From an uncultured Flavobacteriales bacterium (GTDB taxonomy: Bacteria > Bacteroidota > Bacteroidia > Flavobacteriales > BACL11): 64,000 nt of DNA. Each line of letters begins with the position of its first letter. Positions within the stretch are counted from its first letter, which is position 1. A model generated the notes under the pieces. It saw nothing but the letters and a program-made list of their open reading frames with translations. It was not told the DNA's origin and searched no databases. Where the stretch lies: positions 82,771 through 146,770 of the forward strand of contig CASIBH010000001.1 in the NCBI GenBank assembly GCA_949372805.1, read 5' to 3'. Below, piece by piece: positions 44,966 to 55,039 of this stretch. The position numbers and the translations under genes were made by a program.

Positions 44966-46217
44966 AAAAATATTAGTAGGCTCATTAGTTTTGCTTTTAA
45001 TTGCAAGTTTTTCCTCTCATTCTCAAGAGTCATCTCATTCTCCATATTCTAGGTTTGGTTTAGGAGATCTTAATGATCAATCCTCGTCTTATTTTAATGC
45101 TTTAGGAGGAGGAGCTTCCGCTATTTACTCTTCTAAACACATAAATAATAGTAATCCAGCTACTTATACAGCATTTAAACCTAATTCATTTCTTTTCTCA
45201 ACAGGTGGTTTTTTTAATTCGATAAAGATTAATAACGAAAACCAAAGCCATATTGATAATATAACTTCCCTGAGTCATATCATCCTTGGTTGTCGTCTAA
45301 ATAGTAAAGCTTTTGCAAGTGCAGGTTTAGTTCCTTACTCTAGTATAGGTTATAATTTAAGTAATTATGATGATGTGAATAATGCAAATTTAATTTATAC
45401 TGGTAATGGAGGTTTAAGTAAAGTATACTTTGGAGGGGCTTATCTTTTAGCCAAAAACTTGTCTATAGGAGCTAATGCTTCTTATGTATTTGGAGGTCTT
45501 AACAGAAGTAAAATACTTGAATTTAGTGATGAAACAATTTTTAATTCTCGCTCTAATTCATTAACAAATATTACTGGTATTAAATATGATGTTGGAGCAT
45601 TATATAATGGAGATATTAATGATCAAGATAATTTTACCTTGGCTTTTACAACTAGCAATTCAACTGACCTTGAAGCCACTAGAAATACACTTTCAGAAAC
45701 TTTTGCATATTCTGGAATTTACGAAGTTATTAAGGATACTAGCTTAAATTATTCTGAGCAAGGGACTGCTATTTTACCTAAACACATGCAGTTAGGTTTT
45801 TCTTATAATAAAGATGATCAATGGCTTTTTGTAGTTGATTATTTGTCACAAGATTGGAGTGATTACAGATTGCTTGGAGAGAGTGATTCCCTAAAAAATA
45901 GTATGAGAATTTCTTCCGGATTAGAATTTACTCCAGAGTATAATTCAATCTCTAACTTTTGGAAGAGGTGTAAATATAGGTTTGGAGTTGCATTAAATAA
46001 AACGCCACTTCAGATAAATGACACACAAATTGAAGATAAAAGTATAAGCTTTGGAATTGGTATCCCTGTTAAAAAGAATAAAACCGTATATGACTTTTCT
46101 GTTGTAATTGGACAAAGAGGAACGCTCTCTAATGATTTAATTCAAGAAGAATATATTAAACTTTCTCTTAGTGTGTCTTTTGATGGGATTTGGTTTGTTG
46201 AACGAAAATATGATTAG
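44958..46217 (+). CDS. putative outer-membrane beta-barrel protein
   Basis: A 419-residue protein with a signal peptide (ending SFSSHSQ) and alternating hydrophobic strands typical of a barrel. The early SPYSRFGLGDL and FNALGGGASA segments are common in flavobacterial outer-membrane proteins resembling the FadL/PorV style. The C-terminus ends IWFVERKYD. Position after coaX and before a TPR protein and lptC is a recurring flavobacterial arrangement, which may point to envelope biogenesis. The transported substrate, if any, is unknown. Confidence 0.7.
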   Translation: MNKKILVGSLVLLLIASFSSHSQESSHSPYSRFGLGDLNDQSSSYFNALGGGASAIYSSKHINNSNPATYTAFKPNSFLFSTGGFFNSIKINNENQSHIDNITSLSHIILGCRLNSKAFASAGLVPYSSIGYNLSNYDDVNNANLIYTGNGGLSKVYFGGAYLLAKNLSIGANASYVFGGLNRSKILEFSDETIFNSRSNSLTNITGIKYDVGALYNGDINDQDNFTLAFTTSNSTDLEATRNTLSETFAYSGIYEVIKDTSLNYSEQGTAILPKHMQLGFSYNKDDQWLFVVDYLSQDWSDYRLLGESDSLKNSMRISSGLEFTPEYNSISNFWKRCKYRFGVALNKTPLQINDTQIEDKSISFGIGIPVKKNKTVYDFSVVIGQRGTLSNDLIQEEYIKLSLSVSFDGIWFVERKYD

Positions 46218-46220
46218 AAT

Positions 46221-47504
46221 ATGAAAAGAATAATTTTTTTATCGCTTGTTTTTTTAATTTCTTTTGATGGGATAAGTCAAAATAAATGGGGTAATGATAG
46301 TGTAGCTTGTATTACTAATTTATCATTATTTAGAGAATACTACAAACAGAAAAATTATGAGGATGCTTTGACACCTTGGAGATGGGTTTATAAAAACTGC
46401 CCAAGATCTAGTGGAAATATTTATAAAAATGGTCCTACAATTATTAAATCGTTAATGAAATCTGATCCTACAAACAAGGAATTATATGTTGATACTTTAA
46501 TGCAGATATATGATCAAAGAATTCAGTTTTTTGGTAAAGAAGGTTTTGTTTTAGGAAGAAAAGGTTCTGATCTTATTAATTATGATAAGAAGAGATTTGA
46601 GGAAGCATATAATATACTTAAGAAATCTTTTGATCTAGAGGGTAATGATTCAGAAGCTGGCGCACTATCTTCATTAATGAAAGCCGCTACTTATATGCAA
46701 AAGAATTCTTTATTAGAAAAATCTGATATTGTAAGGATTTACACTGAAATATCTACTGCAGTTGATTTTAATCTTGCAAATAATAAATCAAAATCAAAAT
46801 ATTATTTAAAAACTTCTTCTAATATTGAGTCATTATTTACTCCTTACGCTAATTGTGATGATTTAATATCTATTTTTTCTTATAGATTTGAAGAGAATGC
46901 AGAGGATATAGCTTTATTAAAAAAAATAATTAAAACCCTTGAGTCTAAAGAATGTATTAATGACGATCTTTATTTTAAAGTTTCTTCAAAATTATATGAA
47001 TTAGAGCCTTCTGCTTTATCTGCTAGTAAAATGGGTAAAATGTGTATTGCAAAAAAAGAATATTCTAAGGCAATTGAATATTGTAATGAATCTGTAGAGC
47101 TTGAAGAAGAAACTAATCTTAAATCAAAATATTTTTTAATTTTAGCTGACGCTTACAGGAATTCCTCATCTTATACTTTGGCAAGGAATGCGGTTTATAA
47201 ATCTTTAGAATTAAAAAAAGGATGGGGAGAAGCCTATATTAGCCTTGGAAACATTTATGTTGCTGCTGCAACTTCTTGCGGAAATAGTTTTGAGCAAAAA
47301 ACTGTTTATTGGGTTGCAGTAGATGCTTTTAGAATGGCCTCAAAAGACGACGAGGTTGCAGACAGAGCAAGGAAAAGTATTAATACTTACTCTAAGTATT
47401 TTCCTTCAACAGAAGAATGTTTTTTTAACAATGTAAACAAAGAAGATACTTTCAAAGTATCATGTTGGATTAATCAATCTACAAAAGTTCGTGCAAACGA
47501 TTAA
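46221..47504 (+). CDS. tetratricopeptide-repeat protein, exported
   Basis: A 427-residue protein with a signal peptide (ending GISQ). The N-terminal part has NYEDALTPWRWVYKNCPRSS, and repeated helical pairs follow (KKRFEEAYNILKKSF, EYSKAIEYCNESVELEEE, AYISLGNIYVAAA), consistent with TPR scaffolding. It lies 3 bases after the outer-membrane protein gene and overlaps lptC by 14 bases, so it probably works in the periplasm with neighbouring envelope genes. No enzymatic motif is visible. Confidence 0.8.
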   Translation: MKRIIFLSLVFLISFDGISQNKWGNDSVACITNLSLFREYYKQKNYEDALTPWRWVYKNCPRSSGNIYKNGPTIIKSLMKSDPTNKELYVDTLMQIYDQRIQFFGKEGFVLGRKGSDLINYDKKRFEEAYNILKKSFDLEGNDSEAGALSSLMKAATYMQKNSLLEKSDIVRIYTEISTAVDFNLANNKSKSKYYLKTSSNIESLFTPYANCDDLISIFSYRFEENAEDIALLKKIIKTLESKECINDDLYFKVSSKLYELEPSALSASKMGKMCIAKKEYSKAIEYCNESVELEEETNLKSKYFLILADAYRNSSSYTLARNAVYKSLELKKGWGEAYISLGNIYVAAATSCGNSFEQKTVYWVAVDAFRMASKDDEVADRARKSINTYSKYFPSTEECFFNNVNKEDTFKVSCWINQSTKVRAND

Positions 47505-48024
47505 CAAGTTTTATTTACTAGTTTTAATTTTATTTATTAGTTGTCAAAATAATACTAGTGATATTCAAGAGTTTGTAGAGCAAGAATTTCCTGTAGAAAT
47601 AATAGAAGATGCTGAGTTGATTCACACTGAATTTGGAAAAATTAAAGTTAAAATATCGGCAAAAAAAATAGAAAGATTTATTAACTCAAATCCTAGATTA
47701 GTGTTTACTGACAGTATTGTAGTAATATTTTTTGACAGGAATTCTGATACTCTTTCTAATCTACAAGCTAATAAAGCACTTATTAATGAAACTGAAAATT
47801 TAATGCATGTAAGTGATAATGTTATACTTATTTCAAGTAATGGAAATAAGCTTGAAACTAATCATTTAAGTTGGGACGAGAAAAAAGAAAAGATTTTTAC
47901 TGAAGAAAATGTAATTATAACTACAGATAAAGAAGTTATTAACGCGCAGGGTTTTGTTTCAGATCCAGATTTTATTGAATACAGCTTACATAAAGTTAAT
48001 GGTGTTTTGTCTTTTAATAACTAA
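47491..48024 (+). CDS. lptC: LPS export protein LptC
   Basis: A 177-residue protein resembling LptC, which receives lipopolysaccharide from LptB2FG at the inner membrane. The N-terminus has a hydrophobic segment ending FISC, so here it may be a lipoprotein rather than a bitopic protein, as in other Bacteroidota. The body is beta-rich (LMHVSDNVILIS, INAQGFVSDPDF), matching the LptC/OstA slide fold. The start is GTG at 47491, within the end of the TPR gene. Confidence 0.8.
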   Translation: MQTINKFYLLVLILFISCQNNTSDIQEFVEQEFPVEIIEDAELIHTEFGKIKVKISAKKIERFINSNPRLVFTDSIVVIFFDRNSDTLSNLQANKALINETENLMHVSDNVILISSNGNKLETNHLSWDEKKEKIFTEENVIITTDKEVINAQGFVSDPDFIEYSLHKVNGVLSFNN

Positions 48025-48048
48025 GATTATTTTGTTACTTTGATAAAT

Positions 48049-49293
48049 ATGTATTTACTTTTTGCAATTATCACACTTTTATTATCTGCTTTTTTTTCAG
48101 GTGTTGAAATAGCATTTATTTCTTCAAATAAATTACAGCTTGAACTTGATAGAAGTACAGGCAAGTTTCCTTCAAAAATTATATCGTACTTCACTAAAAA
48201 TGAGTCTGATTTTATCACAACAATGTTGGTAGGGAATAACATTGCTTTAGTTATTTATGGTATCATTATGACTAAGATACTTACTCCGTATCTTCTTATA
48301 TATTTTGCTAGTTCTTATGTGATTTTATTTGTTCAAACTTTAGTAACTACAGTTATTATTTTAGTTACAGCAGAGTTTTTACCAAAAGCTATTTTTAAAA
48401 TTTACCCAAATAATATTCTTAGAATATTTTCTCTGCCAATTTTTTTCTTTTTTATTCTTTTTAGACCATTCGGTCTTTTATTTTTTAATCTTTCAAAGTT
48501 TTTTATTCAAATATTTTTAAGACACAAATTAACTGAAGATCGTCATTTCTTTGGCAGGATAGATTTAGATGAATATCTGAGTAGTCTTAAAACTAATCAA
48601 CATGTTGAAGATGTTGTAGAAGTAGAGATGCTTCAGAATGCATTAGAATTATCTAGTAAAAAACTTAGAGAATGTATGATGCCAAGAACGGAAATTATAG
48701 CGCTTGATATTAAATCATCAATAAATACATTAAAAGAAAAATTTATTGAAACAAAATTATCCAAAATTATAATTTTCAAAAAAAATATTGATAATGTTAT
48801 TGGTTATGTTCATTCATCAGACCTTTTTAAAAACCCACATAATATTAAATCTATTTTATTACCTATTCCTTTTGTACCCGAAAGTATGCTGGCTATGCAG
48901 CTTTTAAATGATTTTATTGAAAATGATAAAGGTATAGCCTTAGTTGTGGATGAATTTGGAGGTACTTCTGGTATGCTTACAATAGAAGACGTAACTGAAG
49001 AAATTGTTGGAGAAATAAATGATGAACATGATTTAGATGTTACAAAAATTGAAATAATTAATAAAAGTGAATTTATTATTCCTGCTAGACTAGAAGTTGA
49101 ATTAGTAAATAAAGAATGCTCTATAAATCTCCCTGATTCTGAAGAATATGAGACTATTGCGGGTTTAGTTTTAAATTTTCTTGAAGATATTCCAAGCAAA
49201 GGTGACATTATAGAGCTTGATGATTATACTCTTAAAATTCAAGAGGTAGACGATAGAAGTATTTTGTCTGTTTTGTTAGTCAAAAAGTACTAG
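48049..49293 (+). CDS. CNNM/CorC-type membrane protein (hemolysin family)
   Basis: A 414-residue protein. An N-terminal CNNM/DUF21 membrane domain (residues ~1-170) has FSGVEIAFISSNKLQLEL and FITTMLVGNNIALVIYG; a CBS-pair domain follows (from MMPRTEIIALD), then a CorC/HlyC domain (VVDEFGGTSGMLTIEDVTEEIVGEI) near the C-terminus. Relatives are linked to magnesium or cobalt efflux. ATG 48049 is preferred to the TTG three codons upstream. Often called GldE-like or hemolysin in Flavobacteria; the specific role is not settled. Confidence 0.88.
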   Translation: MYLLFAIITLLLSAFFSGVEIAFISSNKLQLELDRSTGKFPSKIISYFTKNESDFITTMLVGNNIALVIYGIIMTKILTPYLLIYFASSYVILFVQTLVTTVIILVTAEFLPKAIFKIYPNNILRIFSLPIFFFFILFRPFGLLFFNLSKFFIQIFLRHKLTEDRHFFGRIDLDEYLSSLKTNQHVEDVVEVEMLQNALELSSKKLRECMMPRTEIIALDIKSSINTLKEKFIETKLSKIIIFKKNIDNVIGYVHSSDLFKNPHNIKSILLPIPFVPESMLAMQLLNDFIENDKGIALVVDEFGGTSGMLTIEDVTEEIVGEINDEHDLDVTKIEIINKSEFIIPARLEVELVNKECSINLPDSEEYETIAGLVLNFLEDIPSKGDIIELDDYTLKIQEVDDRSILSVLLVKKY

Positions 49294-49361
49294 TTTTTTT
49301 AAGTTTTTATTTCTGAAATAACAATCGTATATTCGCAATCTTTTAAATAAAATATAGGTCA

Positions 49362-51467
49362 ATGGGAACACTAGGAAAAATTCGAAATAGATCAGGTTTG
49401 CTGCTTACAGTAATTGGTTTTGCAATGTTAGCTTTTATACTTGGAGATTTTATGCAGTCTAAGAGATCAGGAGGTTCAAGCACTCCTCATGTTGGTGAAA
49501 TACTGGGTGAGAGTATTTTAATACAGAAGTTTGAAGAGACTGTTGAGCTAGGAAAGGCTAATTGGCAATCACAAAATCAAAATCAAATATTAAGTCAAAC
49601 AATTTTGGGTCAAATTAGAAATCAGGCTTGGGATCAGCTATCTCGAGAAATGATAATGGATAATCAATACAATATTTTAGGTCTTTCTGTTTCTGACGAA
49701 GAATGGATTGAAAGAATATCTGGGGTGAACGTACACCCTGATATTAGTCAAATACAATCTTTCCAAGATCCTAATACTGGACAATTTGATAGAACAAAAG
49801 TACTTGGCTATCTACAACAAATCGAACAAGATCCTTCTGGAGAATCAGTTGATAGATGGATAGATTTTCAAAAATACTTGATTAATTCAATTTTAAATGA
49901 AAAATATAATAAGTTAATTGAGAAAGGTTCTTATGTTAATTCATTAGAAGCGAAAAACTCATTTAATGAAGGAGTCCAGAATATTACATTTAATTATCTT
50001 TCAGTCCCTTTTAATGTGATTAATGACAGTACAGTTTTAGTTTCTGATAAGGAAATTAAAAAATATTATAATTCTAATAAAGATGATTTCAAACAAGACC
50101 CTACAAGAGATGTTGAATTTATTTCATTTAATGTTGTTGCTTCTATTGAAGATGATATTGAAACAAAAAATTCAATCTCTAGTCTAGTAGATGATTTTAC
50201 CGCTTATGATGACTATAGTTTAATAGTCAAAAGAAATACTGATAATCAAAGAGCAAAATTTTCTTATTTAAAAGAATCTGAATTGAAAAATGATTCTGCT
50301 TTTGCACTTTTGCTTAAAAGTAAAAAGGGGACTGTTATTGGTCCTTATAAGCCAGATGTTAGTGTTTATAGAATAGCGAAGCTTGTAGATGTAATGAATC
50401 GCCCTGATTCTGTTGAGGCTAGACATATTCTAATTACTCCAACTAATGAAATGAGTATTGATTCAGTTAATTTAAGAATTACTTCACTTAAAGAATTAAT
50501 TAAAAAAGGAGCAGACTTCTCAAAGCTTGCAGAGTTAAATTCAGTTGACCAACAAAGTGCTAAAGTTGGGGGTGAACTTGGTTGGTTTGAAGAAGGAGTT
50601 ATGCTTGAAGAATTTAATGATATTTGTTTTACTGCAAAAAAATCTGAATTAAATATTGTAACGACACAATTTGGTGTTCATTTAGTCCAAGTGATTTCTA
50701 AAAGTAGATCAGCAAAGAAATATAAAGTAGTTTACATTGATAGAAATATTGAGCCAAGCACTGATACATATAATGAGTATTATACAAAAGCGGCTCAAAT
50801 TGTAAATAGTGTCGTTAATGATGGTCTATCATTTGATTCTGTTATTCAAAAAGAAAATTTAGTAAAAAGAAGTGATGTAAAGTTAACTGCTGATAAGGCT
50901 AATGTTGCAGGAATACCAAATTCTAGAGAAATGGTTAAATGGCTAAATAAAGCAAATCTAAATGAATTAAGTAATGTTTTTGAATTTGAAAATTCTTACG
51001 TGGTTGCTTTATTGACAAATATTAATGAGGAGGGTTTTCGATCAATTGAAGATTCTGAAAATAGAATAATAGCTAGCGTTAGAAAAGAAAAAAAATCAGA
51101 AATAATAATAGATAGATTAAATCAGTTTACTAATCTAGATGAAATGGGTAATGAATTTAGCTTATCACCTGTAAAAAATCAGAATACAAAATTATCTAAT
51201 TTAACTGTACAAGAACTAGGATATGCTGCTGATTTAGTAGGAACATCTTTTGGATTAGAACCTAATAGTATTTCCGCTCCTTTTATGAGCAGGAATTCTG
51301 TTTTAGTTGTCGAAACACTTAGCAGAGATGACTACAGAGATGAAGGTGACTTTTCTAATGAACAAAAAGCGTTGACTGATAAAACAAAGAGTTATAATTC
51401 AAATGCTGCATTTAATACTCTAAAGACTGAAGCTAATATTCAAGACAATAGATCTGAAGTTTACTAA
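49362..51467 (+). CDS. PpiD-like periplasmic peptidylprolyl isomerase
   Basis: A 701-residue protein anchored by one transmembrane helix (residues ~12-30, LLTVIGFAMLAFILGDF) with a SurA_N-like region after it. The parvulin domain lies around residues 345-445 (VEARHILI, GGELGWFEEGVM, TQFGVHLVQV). PpiD proteins assist folding of outer-membrane and exported proteins at the inner membrane. A box TATATTCG at 49328 lies ahead of the start, one base off TAnnTTTG. It is convergent with rodA, with 1 base between the stops. Confidence 0.92.
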   Translation: MGTLGKIRNRSGLLLTVIGFAMLAFILGDFMQSKRSGGSSTPHVGEILGESILIQKFEETVELGKANWQSQNQNQILSQTILGQIRNQAWDQLSREMIMDNQYNILGLSVSDEEWIERISGVNVHPDISQIQSFQDPNTGQFDRTKVLGYLQQIEQDPSGESVDRWIDFQKYLINSILNEKYNKLIEKGSYVNSLEAKNSFNEGVQNITFNYLSVPFNVINDSTVLVSDKEIKKYYNSNKDDFKQDPTRDVEFISFNVVASIEDDIETKNSISSLVDDFTAYDDYSLIVKRNTDNQRAKFSYLKESELKNDSAFALLLKSKKGTVIGPYKPDVSVYRIAKLVDVMNRPDSVEARHILITPTNEMSIDSVNLRITSLKELIKKGADFSKLAELNSVDQQSAKVGGELGWFEEGVMLEEFNDICFTAKKSELNIVTTQFGVHLVQVISKSRSAKKYKVVYIDRNIEPSTDTYNEYYTKAAQIVNSVVNDGLSFDSVIQKENLVKRSDVKLTADKANVAGIPNSREMVKWLNKANLNELSNVFEFENSYVVALLTNINEEGFRSIEDSENRIIASVRKEKKSEIIIDRLNQFTNLDEMGNEFSLSPVKNQNTKLSNLTVQELGYAADLVGTSFGLEPNSISAPFMSRNSVLVVETLSRDDYRDEGDFSNEQKALTDKTKSYNSNAAFNTLKTEANIQDNRSEVY

Positions 51468-51468
51468 T

Positions 51469-52731
51469 TTATCTTAAAATTTGTAATCTGTAAGAATCTA
51501 GGTTTAGAAATATAAATAGTAGAATTGTAAAGCCAAGCAAGGAAGAGCCCCCATAGCTTACAAAAGGAAGAGGTATTCCAATAACCGGTATTAGGCCTAT
51601 GGTCATTCCAAGGTTTATTACAAAATGAGCAAACAAAATACAGGCCACACTATAACCATAGATTCGACTAAAATTAGACCTTTGTCTTTCAGATAAAAAT
51701 ATTAGCCTTATAACTAATCCCATAAAGGTGATTATAAAAAATAAGCTTCCAATAAATCCCCACTCTTCTCCAATTGTACAAAAAATAAAATCTGTACTTT
51801 GCTCTGGAACAAAATCAAATCTTGTTTGTGTTCCATTTAAAAATCCTTTTCCAGAAAAACCACCTGAACCAATTGCTATCTTTGATTGAATGAGATTATA
51901 GCCAGCCCCATAAGGATCAAAATCTTTTCCTAGCAGCACATTTATTCTTTTACTTTGATGAGGTGGTAGAATATTATTGAATATGTAGTTTACGCTAAAA
52001 ATAAAGAATAACGATAAAAGCCATCCAATCATGATCATAATTATATCTTTTTTATTCTTTCTTAAAAAAAAGAGAATAGCTAGAGTTATTACTGTGAAAA
52101 TTAAGCTAAGAATAATTTTATCAATTAATAATGTTAGTATAAAAAGAATTCCAATTATCAGAACAAATATTAGAATATTTGCAGATAATCCTTCTCTGTA
52201 TAGGACTAAAATAAAAGAACTATAAACTAATGCTGTTCCTGTATCATTTTGGAGTATTATTAATAAAAATGGAACTAGTATTAATAGATATGAAACAATC
52301 TTAGTTTGAATTTTTTTATTTTTTATATGTTGCATATTAAAATATTTAGCTAAAGCCAGTGCGGTTGCAAATTTCGCAAATTCCGATGGTTGAAATTTAA
52401 AGCTGCCAATTTCAAACCATGATGTTGCCCCGCTGGTTACACTACCAATAATTAATAAAATTATTAGTGCAAAAATTATAATACCATAAAAAATATAAGC
52501 AAGTGAATAGAAAAATTTCCAATCAATTATTAAAATTAAAAATGCAATGAACATAGAGAAAAAAATGAAAAATAGTTGTTTTCCATACCTACTTGAAAAA
52601 TCTATTATAAAATTTGTATCATCATTAAATTGTGATGCATAAATATTTAACCATCCAAATCCAATTAATAAAATGTATAGAATTATAGAAGCTGAATCAA
52701 TATTTGCAAAAATATTTTTAGCTTTTCTCAT
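51469..52731 (-). CDS. rodA: rod-shape-determining glycosyltransferase RodA
   Basis: A 420-residue SEDS-family membrane protein with about 10 helices. It polymerises lipid II glycan strands for lateral wall growth with PBP2. The signature LLILQNDTGTALVY is present, as are GKGFLNGTQTRFDFVPEQSTDFIF and the C-terminal GIPLPFVSYGGSSLLGF. It is the last gene of mreB-mreC-mreD-mrdA-rodA on the minus strand, overlapping mrdA by 4 bases. Confidence 0.96.
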   Translation of the reverse strand: MRKAKNIFANIDSASIILYILLIGFGWLNIYASQFNDDTNFIIDFSSRYGKQLFFIFFSMFIAFLILIIDWKFFYSLAYIFYGIIIFALIILLIIGSVTSGATSWFEIGSFKFQPSEFAKFATALALAKYFNMQHIKNKKIQTKIVSYLLILVPFLLIILQNDTGTALVYSSFILVLYREGLSANILIFVLIIGILFILTLLIDKIILSLIFTVITLAILFFLRKNKKDIIMIMIGWLLSLFFIFSVNYIFNNILPPHQSKRINVLLGKDFDPYGAGYNLIQSKIAIGSGGFSGKGFLNGTQTRFDFVPEQSTDFIFCTIGEEWGFIGSLFFIITFMGLVIRLIFLSERQRSNFSRIYGYSVACILFAHFVINLGMTIGLIPVIGIPLPFVSYGGSSLLGFTILLFIFLNLDSYRLQILR

Positions 52732-54542
52732 TTTTTTGTAATTAGATTTCCATTAATAATAAATTCTTCTAGTAATTTATTTGTTTCAATATTTAAGTAT
52801 TTTTCAATCATAAGAGATGATATTGGAGCTGCCCATTTAGAGCCCCAACCACCATTTTCTATATATACAGCGATGGCTATTTTAGGATTTTCTTTAGGTG
52901 CAAAAGCTATAAAAATTGAATGATCTTCTCCATGCGGATTTTGAGCTGTTCCTGTTTTTCCACAAATTTCTATTTTATTATTAAATACATTGTGAGCTGT
53001 TCCTTTTGGGTTTTTGACCACTTGCTCCATTCCCTCAATAATTATTTCAAAATTTTTCTCACTAATTGTTGTGTATTTTTTCTCTCTGTACAATGAATCT
53101 ATATTTTCTTCTTTTTCAATATTTTTAACAATATGAGGTGTGTAATAATATCCTCTATTTGCTATAATTGCTGTAATATTTGCCATTTGTATTGGGGTAA
53201 GAAGTAGTTCTCCTTGACCAATTGCCATTGATATAATAGTTGATGCATTCCAGTATTTCCTGCCATAGTATTTATCAAAGTATTCTTTTTCAGGAAGCAT
53301 ACCATTCGTGCCAGTTACAAAGTCATTATTCATCCATTCACCTATTCCAAAGCTGCTCAAATGATTTCTCCATCTGTCATATGCATCTTGGGTACTATTA
53401 AATTTTTTAAACGTTTCGGTAAAAGCTTTGCAAAAATATGCATTGCATGAAATTTCAATTGCCTTGTTTAATTTTGTATTTTTTTCGTGTGGATGACATC
53501 CTACTTTTTTTCCTTTTTCATATTCAAAACCATCAAGACAGGAGTATCTTGTGTTTTTTGTTATAACATTTTCTTCTAAAGCTATTAATCCATTTAAAAT
53601 TTTAAAAGTTGATCCCGGTGGATATTGGCCTGTTAACGCTCGATTAACAAGTGGTTTATTTTTATCTAAAACTAATTTATTATATTCCTTGGATCTTGAT
53701 CTTCCGCTTAAAATGTTTGGATTGTACGTGGGGGCAGAAATAAGACTTAGAATCTCACCCGTATTTGGCTCTATTGCAACTATAGCTCCAATTTTATTTT
53801 GCATTAATTTTTCTCCATATTCTTGAAGATTAATATCAATTGTTGAAATAATTGTATTTCCTCTTATTGGAAGTGTATCAAATTTTCCATCGTTAAACTT
53901 CCCTTGTTTTCTATTATGAACATCCACTAAGGTGATTCCCATTCCCTTTTGACCTCTTAGTTCTTTTTCATACCCTCCTTCAATTCCTTGTAGCCCAGCT
54001 AAGTCACCATTATTATAATAATTATCTTCTTTGATTTTTTTTGTGTTAACTTCACCAAGATATCCTAGTAAATGAGCACCAGAATTTGTTGCATACTTTC
54101 GAGTGTTAATAGTTTGCAGGAAAAAACCTGGAAATTGAAATAATTTCTCTTGAAGGCCACTTGCTTGAATTAAATTAATCTGTTTTTGAAATATACTTTC
54201 TTTATATTTTGAATAGTTAGATGCATTAATTATTTTATCTCTAAAATCCTGCAAATTGATATCTATCATTTTGCAAAGATTTAGTGTGTCCATTTCTTTA
54301 GTTTCTCTAGGTATAACCATTAGGTTATATGATGGGGAGTTAGAAACGATTAAGTTACTGTCTCTGTCAAGAATTAAGCCTCTTACAGGGTTAAGTATAT
54401 CATACCTAAACGCATTATTTTTTGCGGAGAATTTATATTTATCATTTACTATTTGAATTCTAAATAACTGAATAATAAATATGCAAGAAACTAATGTAAA
54501 TATTGCTATTACTATGCTACTACGTTTCTTGTATTTATTCAT
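52728..54542 (-). CDS. mrdA: penicillin-binding protein 2
   Basis: A 604-residue class B PBP that crosslinks peptidoglycan in the elongasome. One N-terminal transmembrane helix (residues 8-26), a PBP dimer domain, then the transpeptidase domain with S311TFK (catalytic serine), S365CN and K529TG. The length is normal. It overlaps mreD upstream and rodA downstream by 4 bases each, which suggests translational coupling of the core elongation set. Confidence 0.97.
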   Translation of the reverse strand: MNKYKKRSSIVIAIFTLVSCIFIIQLFRIQIVNDKYKFSAKNNAFRYDILNPVRGLILDRDSNLIVSNSPSYNLMVIPRETKEMDTLNLCKMIDINLQDFRDKIINASNYSKYKESIFQKQINLIQASGLQEKLFQFPGFFLQTINTRKYATNSGAHLLGYLGEVNTKKIKEDNYYNNGDLAGLQGIEGGYEKELRGQKGMGITLVDVHNRKQGKFNDGKFDTLPIRGNTIISTIDINLQEYGEKLMQNKIGAIVAIEPNTGEILSLISAPTYNPNILSGRSRSKEYNKLVLDKNKPLVNRALTGQYPPGSTFKILNGLIALEENVITKNTRYSCLDGFEYEKGKKVGCHPHEKNTKLNKAIEISCNAYFCKAFTETFKKFNSTQDAYDRWRNHLSSFGIGEWMNNDFVTGTNGMLPEKEYFDKYYGRKYWNASTIISMAIGQGELLLTPIQMANITAIIANRGYYYTPHIVKNIEKEENIDSLYREKKYTTISEKNFEIIIEGMEQVVKNPKGTAHNVFNNKIEICGKTGTAQNPHGEDHSIFIAFAPKENPKIAIAVYIENGGWGSKWAAPISSLMIEKYLNIETNKLLEEFIINGNLITKK

Positions 54543-55039
54543 TTCTTAAAAAAGAATAGTTGTGTAATTGAAATTAAGATTGTTGTTGTAATTACACTCA
54601 GTAAGATTTTAAAAAGCATCTTAAATTCTAGATTTAGATGTTCAAGGAAAAATAATGTACTTAAGTGAATTAAAGTTATTAAAAATGTATAAGTTAAAAA
54701 TGATTTTACTCCAATTTTTTGCATTATAAGTTCATCACCTTGCTCAACTATATTATGAGGAATAGTAATTTTTGCAATTGAATTTTTACAAAAAGCAATT
54801 AACACTGAAGCAAATGAATGCATTCCCAATGTTCCTGAAAATATATCAATACTGAATCCAAGAAAAAAAGCATAGATTATTAAAAACCATTTTGGTGTTT
54901 TATAAGGAAGTACAATTATTAGTATTATGTATAGATATGGGTTTATATAAGAAAGAAATAGTATTTCATTTAGTATTAATATTTGTATTAATGTATAAAC
55001 AGGTATTTGAATAATGTATTTAATTAAATCTCTAGTCAT
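54539..55039 (-). CDS. mreD: rod-shape-determining protein MreD
   Basis: A 166-residue inner-membrane protein with about five helices, the expected size for MreD. Sequence conservation is low, but LGFSIDIFSGTLGMHSFASV (near residue 59) fits the family and the neighbours are decisive. It overlaps mreC by 8 bases and mrdA by 4. Confidence 0.88.
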   Translation of the reverse strand: MTRDLIKYIIQIPVYTLIQILILNEILFLSYINPYLYIILIIVLPYKTPKWFLIIYAFFLGFSIDIFSGTLGMHSFASVLIAFCKNSIAKITIPHNIVEQGDELIMQKIGVKSFLTYTFLITLIHLSTLFFLEHLNLEFKMLFKILLSVITTTILISITQLFFFKK